In this document: positions 48,887 to 58,586 of the stretch, piece after piece | How the letters are laid out: every line of letters starts with the position of its first letter | How positions within the stretch are numbered: position 1 is the first letter of the stretch | From: Bacterioplanes sanyensis | Lineage (GTDB): Bacteria; Pseudomonadota; Gammaproteobacteria; Pseudomonadales; Oceanobacteraceae | Assembly: GCF_014652515.1 (NCBI RefSeq) | Contig: NZ_BMYY01000001.1 | Location: 490,822-554,821, forward strand | Length of the DNA: 64,000 nt | Reading direction: 5' to 3' | Program-made: the position numbers and the translations under genes | The notes under the pieces: generated by a model | The model's database searches: none | Told to the model about the DNA's origin: nothing | What the model saw: the letters and a program-made list of their open reading frames with translations, nothing else

Positions 48887-49411
48887 ATGTTTTATCAATT
48901 GGGCCAACGGCGCCCTAACTGTGCAGATGAGGTGTTTGTCGCTGACAACGCCACGGTTATTGGTGACGTAGAGCTGCAGCCGCGCAGCAGCGTCTGGTTT
49001 GGGGCCGTGATTCGCGGCGACAACCATCGCATTACCATCGGTGAAGACAGCAATGTGCAAGATGGCGCTGTGTTGCATACCGATGCAGGCATTGAGTTGA
49101 CTCTGGGGCGCGGCGTCACCGTTGGTCATCAGGCCATGTTGCACGGCTGTGTGGTCGGTGATTTTAGCCTGATTGGCATCCATGCTGTGGTGCTCAACCA
49201 TGCTCGCATTGGCCATCATTGCATCATAGGGGCACATACGCTGGTGCCAGAGGGCATGGAAATTCCGGATGGCTCTTTGGTCGTAGGTGCCCCAGCCGTC
49301 ATTAAACGACAGCTATCGCCACAGCAGCAGCAATTACTGGAGGCCAGTGCCGCACATTATGTGGCCAATGCCAAGCGTTACCGTCAAGATTTAAAGGTGA
49401 TTGAACTATGA
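48887..49411 (+). CDS. Gamma carbonic anhydrase-family protein
   Basis: This 174-residue left-handed beta-helix protein carries the hexapeptide repeats and metal-site residues of the YrdA/PaaY group: [17 protein letters not shown], and [10 protein letters not shown] with the histidine pair. Members bind zinc or iron and may hydrate CO2 or act as acyl-CoA-related hydrolases; activity cannot be assumed. A GGAGG site precedes the ATG. The stop overlaps the DUF1289 start by 4 bases. Confidence 0.9.
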   Translation: MFYQLGQRRPNCADEVFVADNATVIGDVELQPRSSVWFGAVIRGDNHRITIGEDSNVQDGAVLHTDAGIELTLGRGVTVGHQAMLHGCVVGDFSLIGIHAVVLNHARIGHHCIIGAHTLVPEGMEIPDGSLVVGAPAVIKRQLSPQQQQLLEASAAHYVANAKRYRQDLKVIEL

Positions 49412-49617
49412 CTGCGGTTGCTTCCCCCTGTGTCAGTATCTGTGCTTTGGATGACAATGATGTTTGCCTCGGTTGTTATCGTACGGCGGCAGAAATTACC
49501 GCTTGGGGCCGTTTGAGCGACGAAGAAAAGCGCACGGTGCTACAGCAGGTAGCCGAGCGTGAACGTGCTTCATTTAATTTCATTGCCCCCAAGGTAACAA
49601 ATCAGGAGCCATCATGA
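49408..49617 (+). CDS. DUF1289 small cysteine protein
   Basis: This 69-residue protein has the DUF1289 pattern [10 protein letters not shown]...[11 protein letters not shown]-x-x-W. Four cysteines (C8, C12, C20, C23) are likely to bind a metal or iron-sulfur centre. The function is unknown. It is translationally coupled on both sides, by ATGA overlaps with the carbonic anhydrase and purT genes. Confidence 0.88.
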   Translation: MTAVASPCVSICALDDNDVCLGCYRTAAEITAWGRLSDEEKRTVLQQVAERERASFNFIAPKVTNQEPS

Positions 49618-50849
49618 CGCATCCGTTTTCCGAACAGCCGCTGCTAGGCACTCCTTTTTCTGCCACCGCGACGCGGGTATTTCTATGCGGCGCCGGAGAG
49701 CTCGGGCGTGAGGTCGCCATTGAGTTGAAGCGTCTCGGTTGCGAAGTCATTGCCGTGGACCGCTACGCCAATGCTCCAGCCATGCAAGTGGCAGATCGCA
49801 GCCATGTGATCGATATGCTCGACGGTGCGGCATTACGAGCCGTGGTCGAGCAAGAGCGGCCAAGCTTGATCGTGCCAGAGATTGAAGCCATTGCGACCGA
49901 TGAGCTGGTGGCGTTGGAGCAACAAGGGTTTTGCGTTGTACCAACTGCACGGGCAACTCAGCTGACCATGAACCGCGAGGGCATTCGCCGCTTGGCGGCA
50001 GAGCAGTTGAACTTGCCGACCTCGCCTTATCAGTTTGCTGGCGATTGGTCGGAGTTTGTCAGCGCCGCCAACGCGATTGGCTTTCCCTGTTTGGTCAAAC
50101 CCGTTATGAGTTCATCCGGCAAAGGCCAAAGTTTGGTACGCAATGCCAATGAGCTGGAGGCCGCTTGGCAGTATGCCCAAGAGGGTGGTCGTGCTGGTGG
50201 TGGCCGGGTGATTGTTGAAGGGTTTGTGGCGTTTGATTTTGAAATCACTTTGCTGACGGTGCGTAGCCTCGATGCTAGTGGCGAGGTGCAAACACAGTTT
50301 TGTGCGCCCATTGGTCACCGCCAAGAAAATGGTGACTACCAAGAGTCATGGCAGCCGCAAGCCATGTCGGCGGCTGCACTGCAGCATGCCCAAGCAGTGG
50401 CCGAGAAGATTACCGCAGCGCTGGGTGGCCTAGGTCTGTTTGGGGTGGAGCTATTCATCTGTGGTGATGAGGTGGTTTTTAGTGAAGTCTCGCCGCGCCC
50501 ACACGACACCGGCATGGTAACCTTGATCTCACAAAACTTGTCGGAGTTTGCACTGCACACGCGTGCAATTTTAGGGCTGCCGATACCCGCCATCGAACTG
50601 TATGGTGCCAGCGCTTCTGCTGTACTGTTGCCTGAGGCAGACAGCGACCACATGCAATACGCTGGTTTGCGTCAGGCACTAGCGCAACCAGATACCGACT
50701 TACGCCTGTTTGGCAAACCGGAAATTCGCGGCCGTCGCCGTATGGGGGTGGCGCTGGCAAGGGCCAATCATGTGGAAGCTGCTCGTGATAAAGCCAAGGC
50801 GGTTATTGCGGCGCTTGAGACACGGCCGGACAATCTGCCGGACTGTTAA
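49614..50849 (+). CDS. purT: Formate-dependent phosphoribosylglycinamide formyltransferase PurT
   Basis: PurT makes formyl-GAR from formate, ATP and GAR in purine synthesis, independent of folate. ATP-grasp features are visible: G-A-G-E-L-G-R-E-V (about residues 27-35), [11 protein letters not shown] (about 164-174) and [13 protein letters not shown]. The length of 411 is slightly above the E. coli enzyme. Its 3' end overlaps the tail of the convergent diguanylate cyclase gene by 47 bases. Confidence 0.95.
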   Translation: MTHPFSEQPLLGTPFSATATRVFLCGAGELGREVAIELKRLGCEVIAVDRYANAPAMQVADRSHVIDMLDGAALRAVVEQERPSLIVPEIEAIATDELVALEQQGFCVVPTARATQLTMNREGIRRLAAEQLNLPTSPYQFAGDWSEFVSAANAIGFPCLVKPVMSSSGKGQSLVRNANELEAAWQYAQEGGRAGGGRVIVEGFVAFDFEITLLTVRSLDASGEVQTQFCAPIGHRQENGDYQESWQPQAMSAAALQHAQAVAEKITAALGGLGLFGVELFICGDEVVFSEVSPRPHDTGMVTLISQNLSEFALHTRAILGLPIPAIELYGASASAVLLPEADSDHMQYAGLRQALAQPDTDLRLFGKPEIRGRRRMGVALARANHVEAARDKAKAVIAALETRPDNLPDC

Positions 50850-52395
50850 TTACCCTCACTACGGAACGATTTCGACCGCTGTTTTTGGCTTCATACAACG
50901 CTTGGTCTGCGGCCTCGACCCAGCCTTGGGGTTGTAGGCTGTCTAGCCAGCGGTCTGGAGATGGAATCCAAGCTATGCCGGCCGATAGGGTTAGATGATC
51001 ACTGGCATCTGAGAAACCATGGCTGATATGTAGCTGTGCTATGACGTCTTTAATGCGCTGCTGTAAGTTGAACAACTCTTCGTGATTACGTACATAAGTG
51101 ATCAGAATAAACTCCTCACCGCCGTAGCGCGCTGTCAGTTCATCCGCCCGCCGAGCACAGTTAGATAAGGCTTGGGCCACCAGCCTCAGCGCTTCATCGC
51201 CAGCAATATGGCCATAGTGGTCATTAAAGCGCTTAAAATAATCGATGTCACATAGCACCAAGGCCATGCCATCCGAGTGGCGCTGCAAGCGCTGCCAAGT
51301 ATTTAGCAGTGCCTCATCAAAATAACGGCGGTTATGAATACCTGTAAGACGGTCGGTGTTCGACATTTCCAGTAGTTGAGATTTTTGTCGGTTAATCTCT
51401 TGTACCACGGCGTTATAGGAGTTTTTCAGCTCAACTAGTTCCTTGATTTTAAAGGGGGCACTAAATCGTATCGGCGAGAACTCGCCCTGACGGCGATTAT
51501 CGCGCAAGTGGTTAGTGGCATGAACAATGGGGGTGATAATGGCTTTAAGAAACACAAAAAATAGCAGGCTTGGTAGTAACGCCAATACTAAAAACGAGCC
51601 AAACACCGCCGGTTTGAATAGGGGCGGCAGAGAGCTGCCATGGTCGAAGGTCAGCATAATGGAAGGGCGGCCAAAAACATCCATTAAACAGCGTTGGTGT
51701 TGCTGTTGTGCTGCGTCTAGGCGACTGTATAGGGGTTGGCAGTTGGCTGGCGGGTTGTGGCTAGCGATAATCTTAAGGTGTTGGCCATAACTCAGTGCGC
51801 CCCAGAAACTGTCGTCAACACGGCGCACCATTAATAGGTAGCCGCGAATATCGCCACTGCCATCAGAACGTAAAACAGCAGCCACTGCCAGAATATAGGT
51901 TTCACCATCGATGTGTTGAAAACTGGTGGGTTGGGCGGCGAAGTGTAGGCTTCCTGAGCGGATTTGCTCGGTCAGCCATTGTTCAAGTGAGGGTAGCGAA
52001 CGCTGTATTTCGCCACTATCGAGAAGATGGCGCATGGATAAGCGCAACTCGCCTTGGTCGTTCGCCAATAGCACGTGTTGAATATCTAAGTTGATCATGG
52101 TGTCAACGATAAAATTGGTGCGCACATAGCGATGATCTGCATTCATTGGCAAGTCTTGTGCGACGAACTCATAAGTATCGTCCCAGCGCGCATAATCGAC
52201 CGCAAAGGCCAACAAGTGCTCCGACTTCTGCTCTAGTTGGCGGTGAATCATGCGAATTTCATGCTCTTGATAGGTGCGAACAATCTCCAGCTCTTGGGGA
52301 TAAAACCACCAGATGCGCACCGCCAAAAAGCCGAGAAATAATAGAATCAGATACAGCAACGTCGCCCATAAAGACAACATGCGAATAGTGATCAT
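50803..52395 (-). CDS. Membrane diguanylate cyclase with CHASE4-like sensor
   Basis: This 530-residue protein makes cyclic di-GMP. It has membrane helices at about residues 6-28 and 268-290, a periplasmic domain with the CHASE4-type [12 protein letters not shown] segment, and a C-terminal GGDEF domain with an active G-G-E-E-F signature in A-R-Y-G-G-E-E-F. Counting back from it, the inhibitory I-site position reads R-A-D-E instead of R-x-x-D, so product inhibition may be weakened. The last 47 bases overlap purT on the other strand. The signal sensed is unknown. Confidence 0.9.
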   Translation of the reverse strand: MITIRMLSLWATLLYLILLFLGFLAVRIWWFYPQELEIVRTYQEHEIRMIHRQLEQKSEHLLAFAVDYARWDDTYEFVAQDLPMNADHRYVRTNFIVDTMINLDIQHVLLANDQGELRLSMRHLLDSGEIQRSLPSLEQWLTEQIRSGSLHFAAQPTSFQHIDGETYILAVAAVLRSDGSGDIRGYLLMVRRVDDSFWGALSYGQHLKIIASHNPPANCQPLYSRLDAAQQQHQRCLMDVFGRPSIMLTFDHGSSLPPLFKPAVFGSFLVLALLPSLLFFVFLKAIITPIVHATNHLRDNRRQGEFSPIRFSAPFKIKELVELKNSYNAVVQEINRQKSQLLEMSNTDRLTGIHNRRYFDEALLNTWQRLQRHSDGMALVLCDIDYFKRFNDHYGHIAGDEALRLVAQALSNCARRADELTARYGGEEFILITYVRNHEELFNLQQRIKDVIAQLHISHGFSDASDHLTLSAGIAWIPSPDRWLDSLQPQGWVEAADQALYEAKNSGRNRSVVRVINSPADCPAVSQAPQ

Positions 52396-52484
52396 CTAGT
52401 CGCCAACCCCTAAATACCGCCCTCAGTGTAGACACTAACAGCACCGTATGTATTGACACTGGCCTATGACAGTGAGTTTATGGC

Positions 52485-52515
52485 TTGACCTTTGAGTAGC
52501 TCGCAGGTTTACAGT
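52485..52515 (+). promoter_or_regulatory. MerR-type promoter/operator of the metal-export operon
   Basis: TTGACC (52485-52490) and TACAGT (52510-52515) are separated by 19 bases, the overlong spacer typical of MerR-activated promoters. A dyad ACCT-N2-GAG-N3-CTC-N2-AGGT (52488-52508) fills the spacer, 39 bases before the regulator's ATG. A less convincing TTGACA with the dyad CACTG-N8-CAGTG lies just upstream (52453-52474). Confidence 0.78.
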
Positions 52516-52546
52516 GGTACCATCTTTTCACCATAGGGGCAGAGTG

Positions 52547-52993
52547 ATGAGGGTTCAGCAGCTAGCGAAAGCAACGGGCGTAAGCGCGGATACCATTCGC
52601 CACTATGTTCGAATCGATTTATTGACTCCGCAGAAAAGCGACAACGGCTATCACCAGTTCACGGCCAAAGACGCGCGGCGCTTGCGCTTTATTATGCAGG
52701 CGCGGCAGTTGGGGTTTACCCTCGACGATATTGCGCAAATATTGGCCGAAGCCGAGCGGGGAGAGTCCCCGTGCCCAACGGTGCGGCAACTGATTGAGCC
52801 ACGTTTAGTTGAGGCGCGCGCGCGTCTGGTAGCCATGCAACAACTGGTCGAGCGCATGGAGATGGCCGTAGAGCAGTGGCAACATCAGCCTGATTGTCAC
52901 CCGTGCGGTTACCATATTTGCCATTTAATTGAAGGTCCGCATGAGGAACTGCATACAGAAGCGGTCAATGCATCAAAGGAGATAGGGTCATGA
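52547..52993 (+). CDS. MerR-family metal-responsive regulator
   Basis: This 148-residue regulator has an N-terminal winged helix (V-S-A-D-T-I-R-H-Y-V-R-I-D-L-L-T-P), a coiled-coil dimerisation helix, and a C-terminal metal loop. Cys76, Cys117, Cys120, His123, Cys125 and His126 fall where the zinc-sensing ZntR has its Cys/His ligands, so zinc or another soft divalent ion is the likely effector. The ATG at 52547 gives standard length. Its stop overlaps the permease ATG (ATGA), and a MerR-type promoter lies directly upstream, implying autoregulation. Confidence 0.88.
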   Translation: MRVQQLAKATGVSADTIRHYVRIDLLTPQKSDNGYHQFTAKDARRLRFIMQARQLGFTLDDIAQILAEAERGESPCPTVRQLIEPRLVEARARLVAMQQLVERMEMAVEQWQHQPDCHPCGYHICHLIEGPHEELHTEAVNASKEIGS

Positions 52994-54165
52994 CAAGTTC
53001 ATCCAGCTGCTGCGGTACTAAAGCATCGGTTGCTAGCACGCCAAGTTGTAGCGACAAAGCAGCACCGCAAGCGAGCTGTGGGGCTACGGCCAGTTCAGGC
53101 TGCTGCCCCAGCACTGTAACGCCTACAGACGACGGCGGTTGCTGTGGCAGTGAAAAAAAAGCCCGTATTGATTGGATCATGTGGACCTGTTTGCCTGTTG
53201 TGATTGCAAGCTACGGTGGTTTTCTAGCCTTTGGCCATGACGGCCTGCCCGAATGGCTGGCCACCATGTTTCACACCAGCTTTGAAATGGTTAATGCCAT
53301 GTGGTGGGGCATTTTAATGGCGGCATTTTTTGTCGGTTTGCTCACCCGTGTGCCACGTGAGCTGGTGATGTCGGTCTTGGGGCGCGGCGGCAGTAAGCGC
53401 GGACTGCTCAGAGCCACGGCAGCGGGCTTGCTGTTGGATTTATGCAATCACGGTATTTTGATGATTGCCATGAAGCTTTATGAGCGCGGTGCCAGCATTG
53501 GCCAGGTGATGGCGTTTTTGATTGCCAGCCCGTGGAACTCGCTGACCTTAACCTTGATTTTAATTGGCCTGATCGGTTTGCCGCTGACGTTGACCTTTAT
53601 CGCCGGTTCGATGGTCATTGCGCTTATCAGTGGTTGGATTTTTGATCGCTTGGTGGAGCGTCAGGTATTACCTGCGAACCCCAATCAGGTGGAGTTTCAG
53701 CAATTGCCCTTTTGGCCAACGCTAAAAAGTAGCTGGAGTGGCTACGACTGGCGCCCTACAGCCTTAGCCAGCTTATTTTGGCAAGGGTTAAAAGATTCCC
53801 GCATGGTGCTGCGCTGGATCGTATTTGGCATTGTACTGATTGCTCTGGTGCGCGCCTTTGTGCCGCCAGAAGCGTTTAGCACCTGGTTTGGCGCGACCGT
53901 AGGCGGCTTATTTATGACCTTATTGGTCACCACCATTTTAGAGGTATGCTCAGAAGGCAGCAGCCCCATCGCCGCCGACTTAGTCAATCGCGCTGGCGCG
54001 CCGGGTAATGCCTTTACCTTCTTAATGGCGGGCGCGGCAACGGATTACACCGAGATTATGTCACTGAAAGACACCACCCGCAGCTGGAAAATTGCCCTGT
54101 TTCTGCCTTTGGTAACCGTGCCTCAGGTGTTGCTGGTGGGCTATTTACTCAATCTGTTTGGGTAA
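52990..54165 (+). CDS. Cys-rich ArsP/SO_0444-type metal efflux permease
   Basis: This 391-residue inner-membrane permease of the ArsP_1/DUF318 family has about eight to ten helices. The first 52 residues are soluble and contain eight cysteines (7, 8, 20, 30, 38, 39, 51, 52), including three C-C pairs, a likely metal-capture tail. Membrane motifs L-D-L-C-N-H-G and E-V-C-S-E-G-S-S-P contain further cysteines. The tail and permease match the SO_0444-type Cu/Zn exporter group; organoarsenic export is the alternative within the family. An AAGGAG site precedes the ATG, and MerR control points to metal detoxification. Confidence 0.85.
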   Translation: MTSSSSCCGTKASVASTPSCSDKAAPQASCGATASSGCCPSTVTPTDDGGCCGSEKKARIDWIMWTCLPVVIASYGGFLAFGHDGLPEWLATMFHTSFEMVNAMWWGILMAAFFVGLLTRVPRELVMSVLGRGGSKRGLLRATAAGLLLDLCNHGILMIAMKLYERGASIGQVMAFLIASPWNSLTLTLILIGLIGLPLTLTFIAGSMVIALISGWIFDRLVERQVLPANPNQVEFQQLPFWPTLKSSWSGYDWRPTALASLFWQGLKDSRMVLRWIVFGIVLIALVRAFVPPEAFSTWFGATVGGLFMTLLVTTILEVCSEGSSPIAADLVNRAGAPGNAFTFLMAGAATDYTEIMSLKDTTRSWKIALFLPLVTVPQVLLVGYLLNLFG

Positions 54166-54175
54166 CTTGGCCTTG

Positions 54176-54195
54176 AAAGGGGCTTGGCCCCTTTT
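54176..54195 (+). terminator. Intrinsic terminator after the metal permease
   Basis: AAAGGGGC-TTG-GCCCCTTTT forms a compact GC-rich hairpin with a short T-run 10 bases after the stop codon. It runs straight into a tandem repeat. Confidence 0.8.
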
Positions 54196-54232
54196 ATTCA
54201 AATGCGTTATTCAAATGCGTTACTCAAATACG
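54194..54232. repeat. Three tandem 13-base units at a gene end
   Basis: TTATTCAAATGCG is present twice in perfect tandem (54194-54206, 54207-54219), followed by a diverged third unit TTACTCAAATACG (54220-54232). The third unit contains the stop and last codons of the leftward methyltransferase gene, so the repeat looks like serial duplication of a gene terminus. Confidence 0.88.
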
Positions 54233-54852
54233 ATATCGAGAATATGGCCGGTAACTTTCTTGGGTTCGGTGGCGTACCACAGTTCATGCCGAACAGCCTG
54301 TGGCCAGGCGCGTTGGCAGCGTTCAATCAGTGCCTCAAAAGTGGGTCTGCCTGGGTCAGCGAGAAGCACCCGTTTAACGCCCGCACGCTTGGCGCGCTTA
54401 ATTAGGCGAAACAATTCGTCGGTGAGACTTTCCCAAAAGCAAATATCGGCACCGATTAAATAATCAAACTGCGCCAGCTTTTTGCCTTTCATATCATTAA
54501 AGGCAATGCACCACGGCGTAACTTTTACATCATTGGCGGCCGCCATCACCTCCAGGTAGGGAAAGACCTGATCGTCAATATCAGCACCCGTGACATTCGC
54601 CTTCAGTTGCTTGGCGCAATATATAGAGGCTGGCCCCCAACCGCAGCCCAGCTCCAGCATGCGCAAACGTTTGCGCACGCGCTGGTGTTGCAGGTAATCC
54701 ATGATTAAAAAGCTGGAATCCCAAGTTTTATGACCGTGCACATTAGGCTGGGCGACTTTCTTTAAACGTTTAATCAGCGAATGACTGGCAGAAAATAAAT
54801 AAACACCGTAGGCTTTTTTAACATGCTGGGGAAGCGCTTCAAGTTGTGGCAT
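54220..54852 (-). CDS. Class I SAM-dependent methyltransferase
   Basis: This 210-residue enzyme has SAM motif I M-L-E-L-G-C-G-W-G-P (about residues 64-73), an acidic motif II with T-G-A-D-I-D, and the later F-D-Y-L-I-G-A-D-I-C-F-W-E segment that resembles METTL-type protein lysine methyltransferases. The substrate is unknown. The last codons lie in the third unit of a tandem repeat. It is convergent with the permease gene. Confidence 0.78.
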   Translation of the reverse strand: MPQLEALPQHVKKAYGVYLFSASHSLIKRLKKVAQPNVHGHKTWDSSFLIMDYLQHQRVRKRLRMLELGCGWGPASIYCAKQLKANVTGADIDDQVFPYLEVMAAANDVKVTPWCIAFNDMKGKKLAQFDYLIGADICFWESLTDELFRLIKRAKRAGVKRVLLADPGRPTFEALIERCQRAWPQAVRHELWYATEPKKVTGHILDIVFE

Positions 54853-54922
54853 GGAACATAATAGCTGGCTAATGGTCTGCTTAGTTTAGCTTTCTCAGAT
54901 CGCAAACTTAAGAGGATACGCC

Positions 54923-55483
54923 ATGTACAAGTGGATGCTTGCCCTAACCGCGCCATTGCTGCTGTCGGCCTGCTCGTCAGTGTCAGTGCAAGACTATGCC
55001 GAGCGCCAACCAACGCTTGACCCGCGTGAGTTTTTCGATGGCAAACTGTGTGCTGATGGCGTGGTGCGCGACTGGAAAGGCGAGCAGATTCGCCAGTTTA
55101 ACGCCAGCATCATCGCCACCTGGGATGAACAGGGCGTTGGCACTTTGGATGAGATTTTTCAGTTTGATGATGGCCGCGAAACCCGCATCTGGACCTTAAC
55201 CCCCATCACCAACGCCGATGGTCAACGGGCTTACCGTGCTAAAGCCAATGATGTGCCTGAACCGACCGTGATGAATTTTGCCGGCAACGCCATTCATATG
55301 AACTACACGCTGCGCTACGGCGAGCCGGGCGACACCATCGATCTCACCATGGACGATTGGATGTTTAAAGTCGCTGACGGCGTGGTGGTGAATGAAACCA
55401 CCATGAGCAAATGGGGCTTTGATGTGGGCCAAGTACTACTGGTGATGCGCAAGGTGGATGACGGGCATGAGTGTATTAAGTAG
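54923..55483 (+). CDS. DUF3833 lipoprotein
   Basis: This 186-residue protein has a lipobox L-L-S-A-C-S-S (Cys17) and should be membrane-anchored in the periplasm. The body matches DUF3833 with F-F-D-G-K-L-C-A-D-G-V-V-R-D, a beta-rich lipocalin-like region and D-D-W-M-F-K-V-A-D-G-V-V-V-N-E. The function is unknown; in other genomes such proteins often accompany fatty-acid or cyclopropane synthesis genes, but not here. Confidence 0.85.
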   Translation: MYKWMLALTAPLLLSACSSVSVQDYAERQPTLDPREFFDGKLCADGVVRDWKGEQIRQFNASIIATWDEQGVGTLDEIFQFDDGRETRIWTLTPITNADGQRAYRAKANDVPEPTVMNFAGNAIHMNYTLRYGEPGDTIDLTMDDWMFKVADGVVVNETTMSKWGFDVGQVLLVMRKVDDGHECIK

Positions 55484-55564
55484 ACACACTAATATACCTG
55501 AGTAAGGGCCAGAATTAACGCACAGCGGCTGATCGCCTACTGGTGTAGTCCATTGCCAGATCGG

Positions 55565-57745
55565 CTAGTTTACTAACCGCGCAGCTCGGTCGCTCTGTCG
55601 GTAATCACACACGCCGTCAGGGAAGGTGGCTTCTAGTTCGCTCTGATAAGCGCTGGCATCTAAGGGTGCGTATAAACCGCTGCTGATGGCCTGTGATACC
55701 GGAATTAGCTGGCAGAAAAGTGTGCTGGCGCGGCTGTCGTCCCCAGCGGCTTGGCGCGTGCTCTCGTAAAACGGGAATGCTTGGGTACAGCGTCCGGGTG
55801 CTTGCTGGTTCCAGTCGCCGTTCCATACATCATTGCCGCTGGCAATTAGCTCGCCGTTGGCATCGAGGCAGCGATCTTCGGCATACGGCGGAATGGTGCT
55901 GGCATCATTATCCGTTAGGTTGTCCAGCCAGCGACTCATGGCCTGCAAAGCGTCCCAACGGGCATCATAACTTCTGTGGCTAATCCAAATCGTCTGCCGT
56001 TGGTGCTTTCCTTGATTAGCGGCCATGATGCGTGCGCGCGCAGAAATGGCTGACCAGCTGTGGTGAATGTCTAACTGTGGGTCGCGGTATGGGCGAACAT
56101 CAATAATGGGAATATCAAGCTTGCCAATAAAAACATCACCGCTGGCATAGGCACCCTGTGCGGCTTCTAGGCTGCCATGACGGCGCGGTGCCAGTGCCAT
56201 GGCTTTGCCATTATGGGTCATATTCATCTCGCCATACGGGCTGTAGCGGCGCAGCGAATCATCACCCGACACCAGCCACAAGCGTTCTTGCTGCATATCG
56301 GCTTGGGCTTTCCAGCTTCCGATTTTACGATTTAAATCAAAAAACTGGGCGGCATTGATCTGGCCATTTTTCCAGGCATTAAGACCATACTGAACGCCAA
56401 CATTACTGGAGGGCACTGGCGCTCTGCCGCCTGCATCTGTGCCATAGATATCGCGATTATCCTGCCAGTGGCTCCAAAAATTGCTGTCATTAACGGCGGT
56501 AGAAAAGCGCGGGTAGTGGCTATTAAATTTAGGGTTATTAATTAATGCAGTGGAGCCGCGCCAAGCATAATTGCACTCCGTAGCGCCATCGTGCTGTGGT
56601 GGCATTTCAAAGCGCAGTAAGCTGGCGAGGGTATTTAAATACTCCACTCTGGGGCTGAGAGTTGGGCTGTAGGCTAAACCTTGAACATAGTGGCGATGCT
56701 TGGCTGAGCGCCAAAATGTTTTGTCGTCGGCGAGGTGGTCAAAATAATACTCCATTAATTCACAATCCAGGCCGTAGCTGATTTGTGTGACCATGTCTGG
56801 ATAGGCAATGACGGCGACACCGCCGTCGATTAAGCCAGGGCGATTTTGGGCCAATAAATACTGCTGCAAACCGCCGCCAGAATCCCCCATGCCAATGGTG
56901 TAACGTGGCTCGCCATAACGCGCGACAAACTGCTGCTTAACGCGCAAAGCAGTATCTTCTTGCAGGGTAATGTTATACAGGTTGTCGGTTTCATTGCCGG
57001 TGGAATAGAGCACCGCATAGCCTTGCTCTAGAGCTGGGCGCATATCGCGCATAATGCGTTTTAAGCGAGCTTTGCCTTGTTGAAATCCAATGCCGATGGC
57101 GCCTTTAAAATGATAAATCGCGCGGCCATTCCAGCGGCTTAAGTCGGGCGCATCGCGCTGGTCTGCGGTTGTGGTGGGGATGATCAAGGCATAAATAAAG
57201 CGGTTAATAGTGCCAGTTTCTACCCGCAGCAGTAAGTCGGCAGCTTGGGGCTGCTCTATTTCGTTAAACCGTTTGGGCTCATCTTGGTTAGCGTAAAAAT
57301 AATGCAGTCGAGTAGGCAGTTGGCAGTCTTGGCTGTAGCCCACAATGGTGTCTGTTAATGTTCCGCTGTCATGCTCGGCGTAGACGGGTACGCCATAGCC
57401 CTGTTGGTTGTCAGCGATGGGCTGGCCCAACCCCGACTCCAACGTTTGGCATAAAAATGGGTATTGTTTTTGACCGGCAAACAGAGGTTCTGCCGGGCCG
57501 CTTTGTCCCCATGGAATCGGGAAGCTATAGGTCTCCGTGGGGCGTTTAATCGTGCGTGGGTGAGGGCCGCTGTAAGCTGGCAAATTAGCCTGTAGAGCAT
57601 TGGGTGGGGTGGCGACGACGCCCGGCCAAGGCGTTTCCAAGTTTAGTGTTTCGGTTAGGCTGCTTTTTAACCAGAAATAACCCGTGGTAACAGCGATGCC
57701 AACAATGCCTACCAATAGCAGGCCCCAGCGCATTAGTCTGTTCAC
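55565..57745 (-). CDS. Large exported alpha/beta-hydrolase-like protein, paralogue A (DUF6351-type)
   Basis: This 726-residue protein has an N-terminal membrane or signal segment (about residues 8-26) and an exported body. A serine elbow G-M-G-D-S289-G-G-G lies in the strand-helix context of an alpha/beta hydrolase, followed by I-D-G-G-V-A-V-I-A-Y-P-D-M-V-T-Q. Many cysteines are conserved with paralogue B. It resembles DUF6351 proteins of unknown function; the substrate may be an ester or polymer. The 58.9-61.1 kb gene is a paralogue along its full length. Confidence 0.72.
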   Translation of the reverse strand: MNRLMRWGLLLVGIVGIAVTTGYFWLKSSLTETLNLETPWPGVVATPPNALQANLPAYSGPHPRTIKRPTETYSFPIPWGQSGPAEPLFAGQKQYPFLCQTLESGLGQPIADNQQGYGVPVYAEHDSGTLTDTIVGYSQDCQLPTRLHYFYANQDEPKRFNEIEQPQAADLLLRVETGTINRFIYALIIPTTTADQRDAPDLSRWNGRAIYHFKGAIGIGFQQGKARLKRIMRDMRPALEQGYAVLYSTGNETDNLYNITLQEDTALRVKQQFVARYGEPRYTIGMGDSGGGLQQYLLAQNRPGLIDGGVAVIAYPDMVTQISYGLDCELMEYYFDHLADDKTFWRSAKHRHYVQGLAYSPTLSPRVEYLNTLASLLRFEMPPQHDGATECNYAWRGSTALINNPKFNSHYPRFSTAVNDSNFWSHWQDNRDIYGTDAGGRAPVPSSNVGVQYGLNAWKNGQINAAQFFDLNRKIGSWKAQADMQQERLWLVSGDDSLRRYSPYGEMNMTHNGKAMALAPRRHGSLEAAQGAYASGDVFIGKLDIPIIDVRPYRDPQLDIHHSWSAISARARIMAANQGKHQRQTIWISHRSYDARWDALQAMSRWLDNLTDNDASTIPPYAEDRCLDANGELIASGNDVWNGDWNQQAPGRCTQAFPFYESTRQAAGDDSRASTLFCQLIPVSQAISSGLYAPLDASAYQSELEATFPDGVCDYRQSDRAARLVN

Positions 57746-57947
57746 AGACTGCCTCCTTGCATCAGTTCGAAAATGGCCTCTGAATTAACTCAATGATACG
57801 CGCAGGCGAGTCATAATGTGGAGGCTCATGACAGTAGATATGTAAAAGCAAACCACAGATATATCGCTCTGTGGCGAAATGTCAATTATTTGCACGAATG
57901 GCGAGTAAAGTCGGTATGCTTTACAGATCCAATTAAAAGGACAAGTC

Positions 57948-58586
57948 ATGACACAGCTATGCCTCTTTCCGATCCCACAGTGTGTGACCTTTCCGGGTAC
58001 CGTATTTCCGCTGCACGTGTTTGAACCGCGCTATCGGCGCATGATTGCCCACTGTCTAGAGACGCAAACACCGGTGGCCATTTGCCACACCAAAGCGTTG
58101 CTGAGCGAAGGCAAAGCCCATGACAGTGTTGCACAAGCGCTCAATTCAGATCAGGCGACCTACCGGCCTTACGATGTTGTTAGTGCCGGGCAGTGCGAGC
58201 TGATCGAGCGCACTGATGACGGGCGCATGTATTTGAACGTGCATATCGAGCAGCGTTATCGCATCGTGCGTGAATGCCAACTACTGCCATATCAGGTATA
58301 TGAAGCTGAGGTATTTAACGACATTTCACCTACTGATACTGAAATGCAAGAAAATCAACAGCTGAAAGAAAAAATCATGCATCGGTTAGCGGCGTTGGCG
58401 GCGGACATGGAAGGCGTGCAGCAGTTGCTGACCTCCCCAGAGTGGCAGCACAAAGACGCCAGTGCATTCAGTTTTGAGCTGTTTGGTCTGGTGCGCTTCG
58501 ATGCCGAACTGTTGCAACACATATTGGAAATGCCCAGCGCTCACCAGCGCTTACAGACCACCTTGGAGCTTTTAAATCAGGCTTGA
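57948..58586 (+). CDS. LON substrate-binding domain protein
   Basis: This 212-residue cytoplasmic protein consists of the N-terminal (substrate-recognition) domain of Lon without the ATPase or protease. Typical features are the L-F-P-I-P-Q-C-V-T-F-P-G-T-V-F-P-L-H-V-F-E-P-R-Y start and Q-R-Y-R-I-V. The function of such stand-alone proteins is unknown; a role in protein quality control is guessed. It lies between the two large paralogues, on the opposite strand, and overlaps the small membrane protein gene by 10 bases at the end. Confidence 0.87.
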   Translation: MTQLCLFPIPQCVTFPGTVFPLHVFEPRYRRMIAHCLETQTPVAICHTKALLSEGKAHDSVAQALNSDQATYRPYDVVSAGQCELIERTDDGRMYLNVHIEQRYRIVRECQLLPYQVYEAEVFNDISPTDTEMQENQQLKEKIMHRLAALAADMEGVQQLLTSPEWQHKDASAFSFELFGLVRFDAELLQHILEMPSAHQRLQTTLELLNQA

